Shown: positions 53,908-61,807 of the stretch, one piece after another
Numbering within the stretch: the first letter of the stretch is position 1
Layout: each line of letters starts with the position of its first letter
Assembly (NCBI RefSeq): GCF_900129235.1
Contig: NZ_FQUV01000003.1
Location: forward strand, 434,001-498,000
Length of the DNA stretch: 64,000 nt
Direction of reading: 5' to 3'
DNA from: Litoreibacter ascidiaceicola
GTDB taxonomy: Bacteria > Pseudomonadota > Alphaproteobacteria > Rhodobacterales > Rhodobacteraceae
Translations under genes and position numbers: made by a program
The notes under the pieces: model-generated
What the model was told of the DNA's origin: nothing
Database searches by the model: none
Seen by the model: the letters and a program-made list of their open reading frames with translations, nothing else

Positions 53908-54306
53908 TTAGTCGCCGTTCGGCAGCGGACCGTAATGGCATAGAAAGCGCGTCGCGACCCAGCCCTTCACCTTGGTCATGGCGAATTCGGGTTCTGACAT
54001 AAAGACACCATCGGATGTGTAGAGGACCCGGTATTGGTGAATTTCAGCCCATGTACCGTTACTACTGGTTTTGCCGGTCGTCGCTACCAGTGTATATGGG
54101 CTTAGTTTCATCATCTCACCGGAGCCAGTTTTTGGTTTGCGCCTCAAGGACAGAAAGCTATCCGACCCTTTGAGACCACAAACCATCCAGCCGCCGACGC
54201 GATTTGCGGTGTCGCGTTCAGGATCTTTGCCAAATGGCATAAGGGCAACGGCAGAAGCTGTTGTTGATGTGCAGATCAAACATGCGAGCAAAAGAAAAAG
54301 CTTCAT
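53908..54306 (-). CDS. secreted SH3-like protein, candidate periplasmic immunity protein
   Basis: This 132-residue protein has a signal peptide (MKLFLLLACLICTSTTASA) and a bacterial SH3-like domain: SDSFLSLRRKPKTGSGEMM, then YTLVATTG, TWAEIHQYRVLYTSDGVF and VKGWVATRFLC. Two cysteines (in MVCGLKG and RFLCHYG) could form a disulfide. I use the ATG at 54304-54306. It starts 8 bp after the broken amidase gene and is followed by a frameshifted paralogue. A periplasmic protein encoded right after a peptidoglycan-amidase effector is the usual place for an immunity protein; that role is inferred. Confidence 0.78.
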   Translation of the reverse strand: MKLFLLLACLICTSTTASAVALMPFGKDPERDTANRVGGWMVCGLKGSDSFLSLRRKPKTGSGEMMKLSPYTLVATTGKTSSNGTWAEIHQYRVLYTSDGVFMSEPEFAMTKVKGWVATRFLCHYGPLPNGD

Positions 54307-54314
54307 CTTACCAC

Positions 54315-54970
54315 TTATCCTTCGGTACTGGCCGGGCCGATTTGCCCCGTGTAATCCTGCAGCACACAGCATTGCCAATTATAGTCTAACGGCACCATAA
54401 AAGTGAAGGTTTCTCCGCCGCCCGTGTAGCGAGGATAGGATTTGACGTTCACTTCGCCACCTGCTGCTGCCGTGCCGCGCCGACCGCCTTGGTTGCCACC
54501 TAAGATCGCGATGCGATCCGGCTGGCCCGGCACGGTCCCGGCAACAAACCGACATGCCCGCCGCCATCACGCTTTTTCCGTGCGGTTGCGCCATAAACCG
54601 GGCGCGGAATGACCTTGCCATCTGGCCATCCGTTCCCAGCCGCATTGAGCGTAGCTTGCGAATAGGAATTGGCCCGGAACCCGTTTTGGGCAGGTGTGTA
54701 ACCGGCCTGGCGTAACGACCAGGTCACAAACGACGCGCACCACGCATTGTCTTCGGTCGAGTCGTCATCAGTCCACGTAAAACCGGCTGAGCGGTGAAAT
54801 TCCATGACCCGCGGGTTGGCGTTGTTGAGACCTGCGTATTCATGTACCCCCAACTCGCCCAAACCGATCGTCATCCATGGAGTAGGGCCACAGCAAGCAG
54901 CGGACGCGCCGCTATCGGTGGCCCCCGTGGTCGGGCTTGCTGCGGGGTTGATCATGGTTGTGCTACACAT
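54315..54970 (-). pseudogene. frameshifted TIGR02594/CHAP-like peptidoglycan amidase, candidate T6SS effector
   Basis: The first frame encodes PWMTIGLGELGVHEYAG, catalytic-type Cys78 in AWCASFV and His139 in DGGGHVG, matching TIGR02594 (NlpC/CHAP-like) amidases. After GHVG the frame is lost; shifted by one base it continues as FVAGTVPGQPDRIAILGGNQ, the expected family C-terminal motif, to a stop at 54315. Adding one T at 54546-54548 (minus-strand GGTTTGTT) restores a 218-residue protein. There is no signal peptide. It lies 1 bp after the gene of an unknown protein that follows a DUF4123 chaperone gene, the context of type VI secreted amidase effectors. Confidence 0.82.
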
Positions 54971-54971
54971 G

Positions 54972-55718
54972 TCAGCTCTCCTCTTTGGGTCGCATTTTTA
55001 TCATGCGCTTTTGGGCGTAGGCTTTTAGAGCGAGGGCGCGCTCGTTTGCGTTATTGGGCGCTTGAGCGGTCACATCGCGGACCCAAGGAAACAGCGGGTC
55101 ATTGGTGAAACCTGTGCCGAGCCAGAGCGCCAGCGACAAGCAGACACCGCGACCAAGTGCTGTTTCGATGCCGAGCGCCTGCGCTCCCTGCACGGCGGCG
55201 TCGACAAGCGCCGCTTCGGGGAAGCGGTCCCGCTCGGTCGGGGCGAAATCATAGGCCGCATAGAACGCGTCAAACACCAGTCGCGGGGTGAGCTGGTCAT
55301 CGTTGGTGTGTTCCATCGTCTCGTAGAACCGAGACAAGGCCACATGTGCCTGTGCAAGCCCGACGCCGATAAACCGCTCCGCCACGGGTCGAAACAGCCG
55401 GTGTGCGGTCTCGACGCGCTCGTTGGCGACGTGATCTTGATCACTCAGGGCTTGAGTGAGAGCGGAGTAGCGCGGGTCGCGGTCGAAATCCGTGCCGATG
55501 AAATACATCAGGAAATGGACGTATTCGATGTGCTCGACAAACCCCAGATTGCGGGCGTCACAAAACGAGACCCCTTTGCGGACAAAAGCCCTGCAGTTTG
55601 CATCGCCCAAAGCCCGAAAGCGCGCGGAATCCAGCTCCATAAGGTAGGCTAGAATGCGTTTATAGAGATTGTCGAAACGCAGATCAGACACGGAGGGGGC
55701 GGAAATTACGAAGCTCAT
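54972..55718 (-). CDS. unknown protein of the DUF4123-effector cassette
   Basis: This 248-residue soluble, largely helical protein is one I do not recognise. Segments include LYKRILAYLMELDSARFRAL and FVEHIEYVHFLMYFIGTDFD, with a Lys/Arg-rich C-terminus KRMIKMRPKEES. Its ATG overlaps the DUF4123 gene's stop (ATGA) and its stop is 1 bp from the amidase start, so it is made with both. It could be an adaptor, a second chaperone or a cytoplasmic immunity protein. Confidence 0.75.
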   Translation of the reverse strand: MSFVISAPSVSDLRFDNLYKRILAYLMELDSARFRALGDANCRAFVRKGVSFCDARNLGFVEHIEYVHFLMYFIGTDFDRDPRYSALTQALSDQDHVANERVETAHRLFRPVAERFIGVGLAQAHVALSRFYETMEHTNDDQLTPRLVFDAFYAAYDFAPTERDRFPEAALVDAAVQGAQALGIETALGRGVCLSLALWLGTGFTNDPLFPWVRDVTAQAPNNANERALALKAYAQKRMIKMRPKEES

Positions 55719-56437
55719 GATTTAGGGGCCTCTGGTCCTGCGTTGACCCAGCTTTTTATCAGCATATCGCCATCGGGTGTCGATTGCCGCGCGTAGACGG
55801 CCATGGTGGGGTGATACAGACGTTGCTGACCTTGAAGATCAGCGGTTGACGCCACGGTTTGCAGCGCTGTCCCTTCCCAAAAGCGGAAAAAGTACCACTT
55901 TCCTGTGTCATCCTGAACACGAAGGATCTTGCGAAAATGCTTGCGTATCTCCTCGCAGGTTGCTCGTGCACGCAGAAAACATCCGGGGCTCTTATCCCAA
56001 AGCTGCCAAGGGGCGCGGCCCTCGGTGAACAGGTTACGCGAAAAGCGGTTGTCGGGTTCAAGCTTCACGATCCACGGAGCCACATGGCTGAGCTCTTCGA
56101 ATGCATCGCCCTTAAACAGGCAATGATGCTCCAAGCCCGACGTTTGTAGAAGTTCCGGAAGGTTGGTCACCTTGGCCGCGTCCAAGATTGCGAAGGTGTT
56201 CAGTGGCGGGGCGTCTTTCGGTGTGGTGTCCCTTGCGGGTTGTCCGAAGAGTTCGTCGAATATCGGGTCGGGTGCGGTTTTCGGGGGGTCGGCTGCAAAC
56301 TGGGCATCAAGCGGTTTGAATGGCTCAAGTGGAGCAATCTGCAACCCAGCCGATGGGTTTGGGAGTGCGGAATTTGCCGAGGCGGGACCGGCGCTTACAC
56401 CGCCCGTCGGAATGTTGTCCAAGGAATTTGACTGCAA
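55715..56437 (-). CDS. DUF4123 protein, T6SS effector chaperone-like
   Basis: This protein of about 240 residues has a disordered, Pro/Ala-rich N-terminal 75 residues and a DUF4123 domain after that: FAILDAAKVTNLPELLQ, LFKGDAFEELSHVAPWIVKL, CFLRARATCEEIRKHFRKIL and KWYFFRFWEG. DUF4123 proteins (TEC/TAP) load effectors onto VgrG of type VI secretion systems. The frame opens at a GTG (56479), but that lies within a terminator hairpin and lacks a ribosome site. I prefer the TTG at 56435-56437 with GCAGG upstream. No VgrG or T6SS structural gene is in the window. Confidence 0.82.
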   Translation of the reverse strand: MQSNSLDNIPTGGVSAGPASANSALPNPSAGLQIAPLEPFKPLDAQFAADPPKTAPDPIFDELFGQPARDTTPKDAPPLNTFAILDAAKVTNLPELLQTSGLEHHCLFKGDAFEELSHVAPWIVKLEPDNRFSRNLFTEGRAPWQLWDKSPGCFLRARATCEEIRKHFRKILRVQDDTGKWYFFRFWEGTALQTVASTADLQGQQRLYHPTMAVYARQSTPDGDMLIKSWVNAGPEAPKS

Positions 56438-56452
56438 TACGCCAACCTGCTG

Positions 56453-56480
56453 TAAAAAAACATTTAGTGCGATCCGCACT
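56453..56480 (-). terminator. terminator-like hairpin after the HDAC-family gene
   Basis: On the minus strand AGTGCG-GAT-CGCACT is followed after 5 bases by TTTTTTT. It lies 63 bp past the deacetylase stop and just before the DUF4123 gene. The same dyad (56466-56480) could instead be an operator. Confidence 0.55.
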
Positions 56481-56542
56481 TATCAATTTATTCAGCATCG
56501 CACAGAGAATTGGGAGGCGCAATCATATGAATTTGGGCGGGG

Positions 56543-57649
56543 TTACCGGAAAGCCGCCTCTAGATCGGTGATGAATTCGCTGTGCATCCTGCGAAGGCGC
56601 TCCGAGGGTTGGCGCAAGTCGAACGTCTCGCCCAAAGGATCGGTCGCCGTGATGGTGCTACCGGAAAGCTGCTGCAAGACGTGGTGGCCACAAAACGGGA
56701 CATAGACTTCGGAGTAGCCGCCTTCATGGACCAGAACCAAACGGTCCTCGCACAGGTCGGACGCGGCTTCCATAACCATCTCGGTCATTGCGCGAAAGGT
56801 TTCTGCCGTTGCCATCATCCGTGACAAGGGGTCAATGGCCGCCGCGTCATAGCCGCAAGCAACAATGATGACGTCCGGCTGATACTCGGTCAGGGCAGGC
56901 AGAACGATGCGTTCCATTGCCTCCATGTAAAGCGCGTGGCCGCCACCGGGTGGCAGCGGGATGTTGATGTTGTAGCCCTCTCCAGCGCCCACCCCGCGAT
57001 CTTCCGCGTCGCCAGTGTCCATAGGGTAGTTGCGTTCCTGATGCAGCGAGATGGTCAGCACTTCGTCGCGGTCATAGAAAATGGCTTCGGTTCCGTTGCC
57101 GTGATGAACGTCCCAATCAATGACCGCAACGCGGTCTGTCAGGCGATGTTCCAATGCGGCCTCGACGGCGATGGCGATGTTGGCGAGCAGGCAGAACCCG
57201 TTGGGGAAATCAGGCAGGCAGTGGTGCCCCGGTGGCCGCGATAGCGCATAAGCGTTGGTCATGTCGCCTTGCAGAACCGAGAACAACGCGCCTTTGGCAA
57301 GGCCAGCAGACAGTGTTGCAAGCTCGTACCCGCCTTGGGCGAACGGGGTGCGCAGCCCCATGGAGCCGCCTCCTGTGTCGGACTTCTCCTTGAACTTGTG
57401 CAAAAACGCTTCGGGGTGGACACGCACAAGATCGTCCCACGACACCTCTGCGGCGGAGTGGGGATGGAGGTCGTTGATCAACCTCGTGACATCAAGCAGG
57501 TTCTTCAACCGCCGCTTGGTTTCCGGATTTTCGGGCAGGCCGCCTGCGGCCAGTGGTTGCACCAAGCCGCCAATTGGAACGGTGAACGCGAAGTCGCCGC
57601 CTGCGTGCCAAAAGCACTTCTCGTCCCAGAAGAAACCTGTTTTGCTCAT
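56543..57649 (-). CDS. histone deacetylase/acetoin-utilisation-family amidohydrolase
   Basis: This 368-residue zinc-dependent deacylase of the class II HDAC-like group has the family motifs RPPGHHCLPDFPNGFCL (tandem His), VIDWDVHHGNGTEAIFYD (metal Asp and His) and SLHQERNYP. Bacterial members deacetylate small acetylated amines, such as polyamines, or proteins; the substrate here is unknown. The ATG overlaps the stop of a small upstream gene (ATGA), so the two are coupled. Confidence 0.93.
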   Translation of the reverse strand: MSKTGFFWDEKCFWHAGGDFAFTVPIGGLVQPLAAGGLPENPETKRRLKNLLDVTRLINDLHPHSAAEVSWDDLVRVHPEAFLHKFKEKSDTGGGSMGLRTPFAQGGYELATLSAGLAKGALFSVLQGDMTNAYALSRPPGHHCLPDFPNGFCLLANIAIAVEAALEHRLTDRVAVIDWDVHHGNGTEAIFYDRDEVLTISLHQERNYPMDTGDAEDRGVGAGEGYNINIPLPPGGGHALYMEAMERIVLPALTEYQPDVIIVACGYDAAAIDPLSRMMATAETFRAMTEMVMEAASDLCEDRLVLVHEGGYSEVYVPFCGHHVLQQLSGSTITATDPLGETFDLRQPSERLRRMHSEFITDLEAAFR

Positions 57650-57882
57650 GGCTTTCCCTCTAAGCGGTAGCTACCCTCGGGCAAATCAAGTGCTGCGGCC
57701 AGATCGCGGATTTGTTGCAACGAGAAGGTGATTTTTTGAACCCGGTCGGTGTGGGGGTCCAGTTGCTCTACCGTGATACAGTCATCAAAGGCGTTGATCG
57801 ACACGTCGCCTTGTAAATGCGTCTCTCCCTCGTCGATGAGAGTGATCAAGGTGGCGTCGAACTCGTGCTCGATGGTGAACAT
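57646..57882 (-). CDS. small protein coupled to the HDAC-family gene
   Basis: This 78-residue soluble protein contains FTIEHEFDATLITLIDEGET and ITFSLQQIRDLAAALDLPEG. I do not recognise the family with certainty. I start at the ATG 57880-57882; an earlier in-frame ATG at 57942 adds 20 residues. Its stop overlaps the deacetylase ATG by 4 bp, so a joint function is likely but not defined. Confidence 0.72.
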   Translation of the reverse strand: MFTIEHEFDATLITLIDEGETHLQGDVSINAFDDCITVEQLDPHTDRVQKITFSLQQIRDLAAALDLPEGSYRLEGKP

Positions 57883-58013
57883 TTGGCCTCCGGCAGCGTT
57901 TGGTCTGGTGTCACCGTAGGGCTGGACGGCGCAAAATTGCAAATGATCATCTGCGGGCTTGGCGCGCGGGTGTTGCGAGGCTACATTCTAAAAAAACCAG
58001 AAGAGGCTCATCG

Positions 58014-58730
58014 ATGCGTTTAGTGTTTTCTTTCATAGCTGCTGCGGCGCTGGGGGCGTGTACTGTCGAAACGGCGGAAACACCGGCCTCCAAACCGGCA
58101 CCAGCCCCGACAACGACGACCAAGGCGGGCTCGCCGCCCAAAGTATCTTCGCGCACGGCGGTTGCGAATTTCAAAGCCGTTGTCCGTCAGGTCGAACCCG
58201 TGGCCGAACAGGAGTGCCGTGCGCGGGCCCCCGACTTAAACTGCGACTTCAAGATCGTGGTGGACGAGCGGACCAATCAACCCCCCAACGCGTTCCAAAC
58301 GCTCGATAAATCCGGCCGCCCGATTTTGGGGTTCACCATCGCGCTGATTGCCGATGCGCGGAACCGTGACGAAGTGGCCTTTGTGATGGGCCATGAAGCG
58401 GCGCACCACATTTCCAAACACCTTGCCAAGCAACAGCAAACGGCGATGGGCGGGGCAATTATCGGTGGGATTATCGCCGCCTCGGTTGGCCTCGATGTGA
58501 ATGCGGGCCAGCAACTGGGCGGCACCGTGGGCGCGCGGGCCTACTCGAAGAACAACGAGCTGGAGGCCGACGCCTTGGGCACGGTTATCGCCAAGCGGGC
58601 AGGGTATGACCCTGTGCGTGGCGCGGAGTTCTTTACCCGCATTCCTGATCCGGGCGACCGCTTCCTTGGGACGCACCCGCCCAACGCCAGCCGCATCGAG
58701 ACGGTGCGCAAGGTGAATTCCCAGCTTTGA
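58014..58730 (+). CDS. M48-family metalloprotease lipoprotein
   Basis: This 238-residue protein has a lipoprotein signal (LGAC lipobox at about residues 13-16). The zinc site is HEAAH at residues 127-131, and the third ligand is the Glu in NNELEADALG. A GIIGGIIAASVG loop is typical of the M48 family. It is probably periplasmic, in envelope protein quality control like BepA/LoiP. The ATG at 58014 follows AGAGG. Its stop overlaps the DgkA-like gene's TTG. Confidence 0.9.
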   Translation: MRLVFSFIAAAALGACTVETAETPASKPAPAPTTTTKAGSPPKVSSRTAVANFKAVVRQVEPVAEQECRARAPDLNCDFKIVVDERTNQPPNAFQTLDKSGRPILGFTIALIADARNRDEVAFVMGHEAAHHISKHLAKQQQTAMGGAIIGGIIAASVGLDVNAGQQLGGTVGARAYSKNNELEADALGTVIAKRAGYDPVRGAEFFTRIPDPGDRFLGTHPPNASRIETVRKVNSQL

Positions 58731-59095
58731 GCGACTTTGTCCCGCGCGAGTGGCGGCGGTTGATGAACCGCTGCCTTTGGTCGTGGGAGGGCGTCGTCGC
58801 GATCTGGCGGGGAGAGCCGAGTTTCCGGTTCTGGTTTGTCTTGAACATCTGCTCCGTAGGGCTGGCATTCTGGTTGCCGTTGAGTGCCGAGGGGCGGGCG
58901 CTGATTGTGGCGCTTGGTCTTGTTTTACTGGCTGCCGAGGCGTTGAACACGGGCGTCGAAGCGGCGGTGGACCGGTCCGGTATCGAGCATGACGCTTTGG
59001 GAAAATACGCCAAGGATGCGGCCAGCGCGGGAGTTGCGTTGAGCGCGATTGCGGCCGGAGTCGCTTGGGTGATTTTGATCGTTGGCCTGATATAA
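58727..59095 (+). CDS. dgkA: diacylglycerol kinase (DgkA) family protein
   Basis: This 122-residue membrane protein has three hydrophobic spans and the DgkA active-site helix AEALNTGVEAAVDRSG, with a preceding charged EWRRLMNRCLWSWEG and a GKYAKDAASAGV loop. It phosphorylates diacylglycerol or undecaprenol at the inner membrane. The start TTG at 58727 overlaps the M48 stop (TTGA); an ATG at 58763 is an alternative. It is a normal length for DgkA. Confidence 0.88.
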   Translation: MSDFVPREWRRLMNRCLWSWEGVVAIWRGEPSFRFWFVLNICSVGLAFWLPLSAEGRALIVALGLVLLAAEALNTGVEAAVDRSGIEHDALGKYAKDAASAGVALSAIAAGVAWVILIVGLI

Positions 59096-59148
59096 CAGGT
59101 TTGACGCAGATCAACGTCTTGATCCGCACCCCGCGCTAAGTCGCTGCT

Positions 59149-59430
59149 ATGACAGATACAATTCACCCCATGGGGGACACCCGCACGCATCTATGGCTGA
59201 CCACCGGCATGGCCCGGGCGGTGGGCGTGGATATGCCCGCTGCAATGCATGAAGGATTGCTGAGCCAGTCAGACTATGCGGGGATGGTGACAAGCTGCCG
59301 GAAATGCGGGTTTGCGGCGGAGTGCAAGGCGTGGCTGGACAGGCAATGGGGCGATCCTGTTGCGGCTCCGGAGCAGTGCGAAAACCGGAACATGTGGAAC
59401 TGGTTGGCAAGGTCCGGCGTGCAGCGATAG
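59149..59430 (+). CDS. DUF6455-like small protein
   Basis: This 93-residue soluble protein has four cysteines in CRKCGFAAEC and EQCENRNMWN, plus GDTRTHLWLTTGMARAVG near the N-terminus, matching the small DUF6455-type proteins of Rhodobacterales. The cysteines could bind a metal. Function unknown. It is monocistronic. Confidence 0.82.
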   Translation: MTDTIHPMGDTRTHLWLTTGMARAVGVDMPAAMHEGLLSQSDYAGMVTSCRKCGFAAECKAWLDRQWGDPVAAPEQCENRNMWNWLARSGVQR

Positions 59431-59457
59431 CCTCTAAAATCGTAATTTTCCAATCGC

Positions 59458-59646
59458 TTAACCGGGTGTCTGGTGTTCGGCTGGCGGTGCCGTGCAGGTC
59501 TTGAGATCTTGGTCGGCTGCACTGTCGGACAGGACGCAAATCTGCGGGGATTCATGGTCTATCGCGATGCGGTTGGTTAGCGAATACACGGCTGTGGCGG
59601 CGGTGAGGGTTATGGCGAGGCTGAGGGCTAAGGCTTTGAGAGACAT
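59458..59646 (-). CDS. small secreted or membrane-anchored protein
   Basis: This 62-residue protein has an N-terminal hydrophobic segment (MSLKALALSLAITLTAATAV) and a short polar tail with two Cys (PQICVLSDSAADQDLKTC) that may form a disulfide. I use the ATG at 59644-59646. It is not recognised, and the gene may be less certain than its larger neighbours. Confidence 0.5.
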   Translation of the reverse strand: MSLKALALSLAITLTAATAVYSLTNRIAIDHESPQICVLSDSAADQDLKTCTAPPAEHQTPG

Positions 59647-59737
59647 GGTTTTTTGCTGTCCTTGATGCTGTCGAATACTCTTTGAACGCAGCAGCATCGG
59701 GGTTCCGTCGCAAAACCTTTGCGCCTAGGGTGCTGAC

Positions 59738-60094
59738 ATGATCCAGCTTGAAAATATTCTGACAGATCGGGGCTCCAAATACGCCGTGTCGGGTGGTTCT
59801 GTGACCACGCGAGAGGACGCGGCAGCGTTTGTTAAGATGCTGAAACGGAACAAGAAATATTCCAAGGCCACGCATAACACATGGGCTGTGATCCTGCCTG
59901 ACGGCACGCCTGTGAAGAACGACGACGGCGAGGCGGGGGCGGGAATTGTGATCCTGCGGATGCTGGAGCGCGAGGAGATTTTGGGCGAGGTTGTGGTGGT
60001 CACGCGCTGGTTTGGCGGGGTCAAATTGGGCGGGGACCGGTTCCGGCGGGTGCAGGATTGCGTGCGGATGTATCTGGACGCGCGGGGTGGTTAA
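59738..60094 (+). CDS. IMPACT/YigZ-family (UPF0029) protein, short form
   Basis: This 118-residue protein contains the UPF0029 core KATHNTWAVILPDGTPVKND, DDGEAGAGIVILRML and TRWFGGVKLGGDRFRRVQD. YigZ and IMPACT proteins are about 200 residues with a second C-terminal domain; that domain is missing here. The DDGE and RWFGGxKLG motifs are intact, so the conserved pocket should be formed. Function is unclear. Confidence 0.85.
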   Translation: MIQLENILTDRGSKYAVSGGSVTTREDAAAFVKMLKRNKKYSKATHNTWAVILPDGTPVKNDDGEAGAGIVILRMLEREEILGEVVVVTRWFGGVKLGGDRFRRVQDCVRMYLDARGG

Positions 60095-60215
60095 CTCACC
60101 GCGCGGAGGGTCGGCAAAGCGTCTGCGAAGTGTCGGCTTTTTGTCGGGCAGGGTTTCGGATTGTTCGGGGGCATTAAGGTTTGCGGGTGTGGCGGGGTGA
60201 ACCCCGCCCTACCGT

Positions 60216-60506
60216 CTATGAGCGCCAGTCGGCGACGATGTCATAGCTGTGGACCGTTGGTTGCTCCACCAAAAACTCCGAGAACGCGCCCCAGAGGGCT
60301 TTGATCTTCTCGGCGGTCTCGGGCGCTGTCTCGGCGTTCTCCGTGGTGGAGATCACATAGCCGGTGCCGTCTTCGTCATTGGAGACATTCAGAAAGCTTT
60401 GCTGGCCTTCCAGCGCCATGATCTTGTCCTTGAGGGCATTCATGACCTTGGTCGCTGCGGCCTGCGAGCCGGGCTTCATTTTGTACGGGGTAATACGTGC
60501 ATACAT
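60216..60506 (-). CDS. small protein, antibiotic-biosynthesis-monooxygenase-like fold
   Basis: This 96-residue protein starts MYARITPYKMKPGSQAAATK and contains SFLNVSNDEDGTGYVISTTE. The pattern suits a dimeric alpha+beta barrel (ABM-type), but no specific family is certain. I use the ATG at 60504-60506; the long frame to 60590 is not supported. The preceding 121 bp are intergenic with no gene seen. Confidence 0.65.
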   Translation of the reverse strand: MYARITPYKMKPGSQAAATKVMNALKDKIMALEGQQSFLNVSNDEDGTGYVISTTENAETAPETAEKIKALWGAFSEFLVEQPTVHSYDIVADWRS

Positions 60507-60630
60507 GGTGTCTTCCTTTGTCATGCGAATGAACATTAGAGACGTATGCCCCGCGAGCATGAAGGCGCGGGACACAAGAATATAGCACAAAATAGCGGGT
60601 TTGTGGCGTGAGTTCAGCCGAGCGTCTGTT

Positions 60631-60870
60631 CTAGAGCTTGTTGTGGGTGCCGTCGCAGGTGACGGGAGCGGCGGAATGCTTGCAGCCGCAGAAGAAGATT
60701 TTCTTGGATTCCGTGGCCTCGAACTTCACGGGGGTGAATTCGGAGCCTTTGTGCGAGCCATCGCAAAACGGCTGCTTGGCGGACTGGCCGCAGGCGCACC
60801 AGAAATAGGATTTTCCTGCTTCGACCTCGACGGGGAAGGGGGCTTTTTGCGCGATGTTTGGGGTTGGCAT
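60631..60870 (-). CDS. CDGSH iron-sulfur domain protein
   Basis: This 79-residue protein has two tandem CDGSH-type motifs: CACGQSAKQPFCDGSHKGSE and CGCKHSAAPVTCDGTHNK. Each supplies three Cys and one His for a [2Fe-2S] cluster. It is a likely redox or iron-sulfur transfer protein in the cytoplasm. The upstream gene is GIY-YIG-like. Confidence 0.93.
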   Translation of the reverse strand: MPTPNIAQKAPFPVEVEAGKSYFWCACGQSAKQPFCDGSHKGSEFTPVKFEATESKKIFFCGCKHSAAPVTCDGTHNKL

Positions 60871-60902
60871 GTGGGCTGGCTCCTTTTTTGGGGATCGGGG
60901 TC

Positions 60903-61754
60903 TTAGGCCGGAGCGCGAAAGCGCTTTCTTTCTTCCATGTGCCTAAACACTTCTGAAACAGCGTCGTAGTTATGGTGGCGTGCATGCAAGCTGCGTGTTC
61001 CTTTTTCTTTCATGCGAAGGAGAGCATCATACCAGTAGGCTAAAATCGCGCGCCGAAATGTGGTGCTGTCCAATAGGTTGGAGGCATCTATGAATGTAGC
61101 CTCAATATTGATTAGAACAGCATCCCCCCAGTTCGACGCGTATGGAGAGGTCCGCACAATTGCTCCCATCGCCTTTAGCTGACGCATGAAGGCTTTGTCG
61201 CGACGAATGAGCTTGTCTACGACAAGCACATGCTGATGAACCCCATTTTCAAGCGGAATGGAAAAGGCGACCTCGTGCCTATCAATGTTTAGTGTGAAGA
61301 AGCGTAAACCATTGGTTGATGGGAAAAGGGAGAAAGTCCAGCTTTCTTGAATGTCGCGAAAGTTTTCCAAACCTGAATTTTGGAACAGCAACATTAAGTA
61401 TTCTAGGAAGTCCGGCTCAACGCGTAGGTTGTGAATGGGCACGGCTTCAGAAAGGTCAGAATCGGGAATGCTGTCGAGTGCCGCACGGGCTTCGTCCCGA
61501 CTAAGATGAAAAAGCTCTCGTGTATTCGGAATATCATTAGACTTTTTAGCTGCGAGGCGACGGTGCAGGGCAGCTTCGACTTTTGAGGTGTCACGCACGC
61601 GTCTGACATCAAGTTCCTTCCACGGTCCAAAGGGGCCATAGTTTACACTGTGGTTGATCTCGCGAATGCGTTGCGCGGGCGACGTGGTGGTAAGGCCGAT
61701 TTTATGAAGTGGAGCTGCTTCGGAATAGAGCGCGTATATCCAACCAGCTTTCAT
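60903..61754 (-). CDS. GIY-YIG-family (T5orf172-like) protein with an unknown C-terminal domain
   Basis: This 283-residue protein has a GIY-YIG nuclease fold of the T5orf172/MUG113 type in residues 1-100: WIYALYSEAAPLHKIGLTTT, RIREINHS, and VEAALHRRLAAKK with a late ELFHLS. The C-terminal half (residues 105-283) is not recognised. Nearby rimO and CDGSH genes give no clue. It could be a stand-alone nuclease or part of a mobile or defence function. Confidence 0.83.
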   Translation of the reverse strand: MKAGWIYALYSEAAPLHKIGLTTTSPAQRIREINHSVNYGPFGPWKELDVRRVRDTSKVEAALHRRLAAKKSNDIPNTRELFHLSRDEARAALDSIPDSDLSEAVPIHNLRVEPDFLEYLMLLFQNSGLENFRDIQESWTFSLFPSTNGLRFFTLNIDRHEVAFSIPLENGVHQHVLVVDKLIRRDKAFMRQLKAMGAIVRTSPYASNWGDAVLINIEATFIDASNLLDSTTFRRAILAYWYDALLRMKEKGTRSLHARHHNYDAVSEVFRHMEERKRFRAPA

Positions 61755-61807
61755 ATGACCTCATATTGCGTTTTCGTTTCTCAAGCGCTGGCCCCGGGGC
61801 TCCGCCC

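Noticed and set aside
53752-53943. 63-codon plus-strand frame in the immunity-paralogue region
   Set aside because: It is antisense to the reconstructed SH3-like paralogue, whose similarity to its neighbour explains the sequence.
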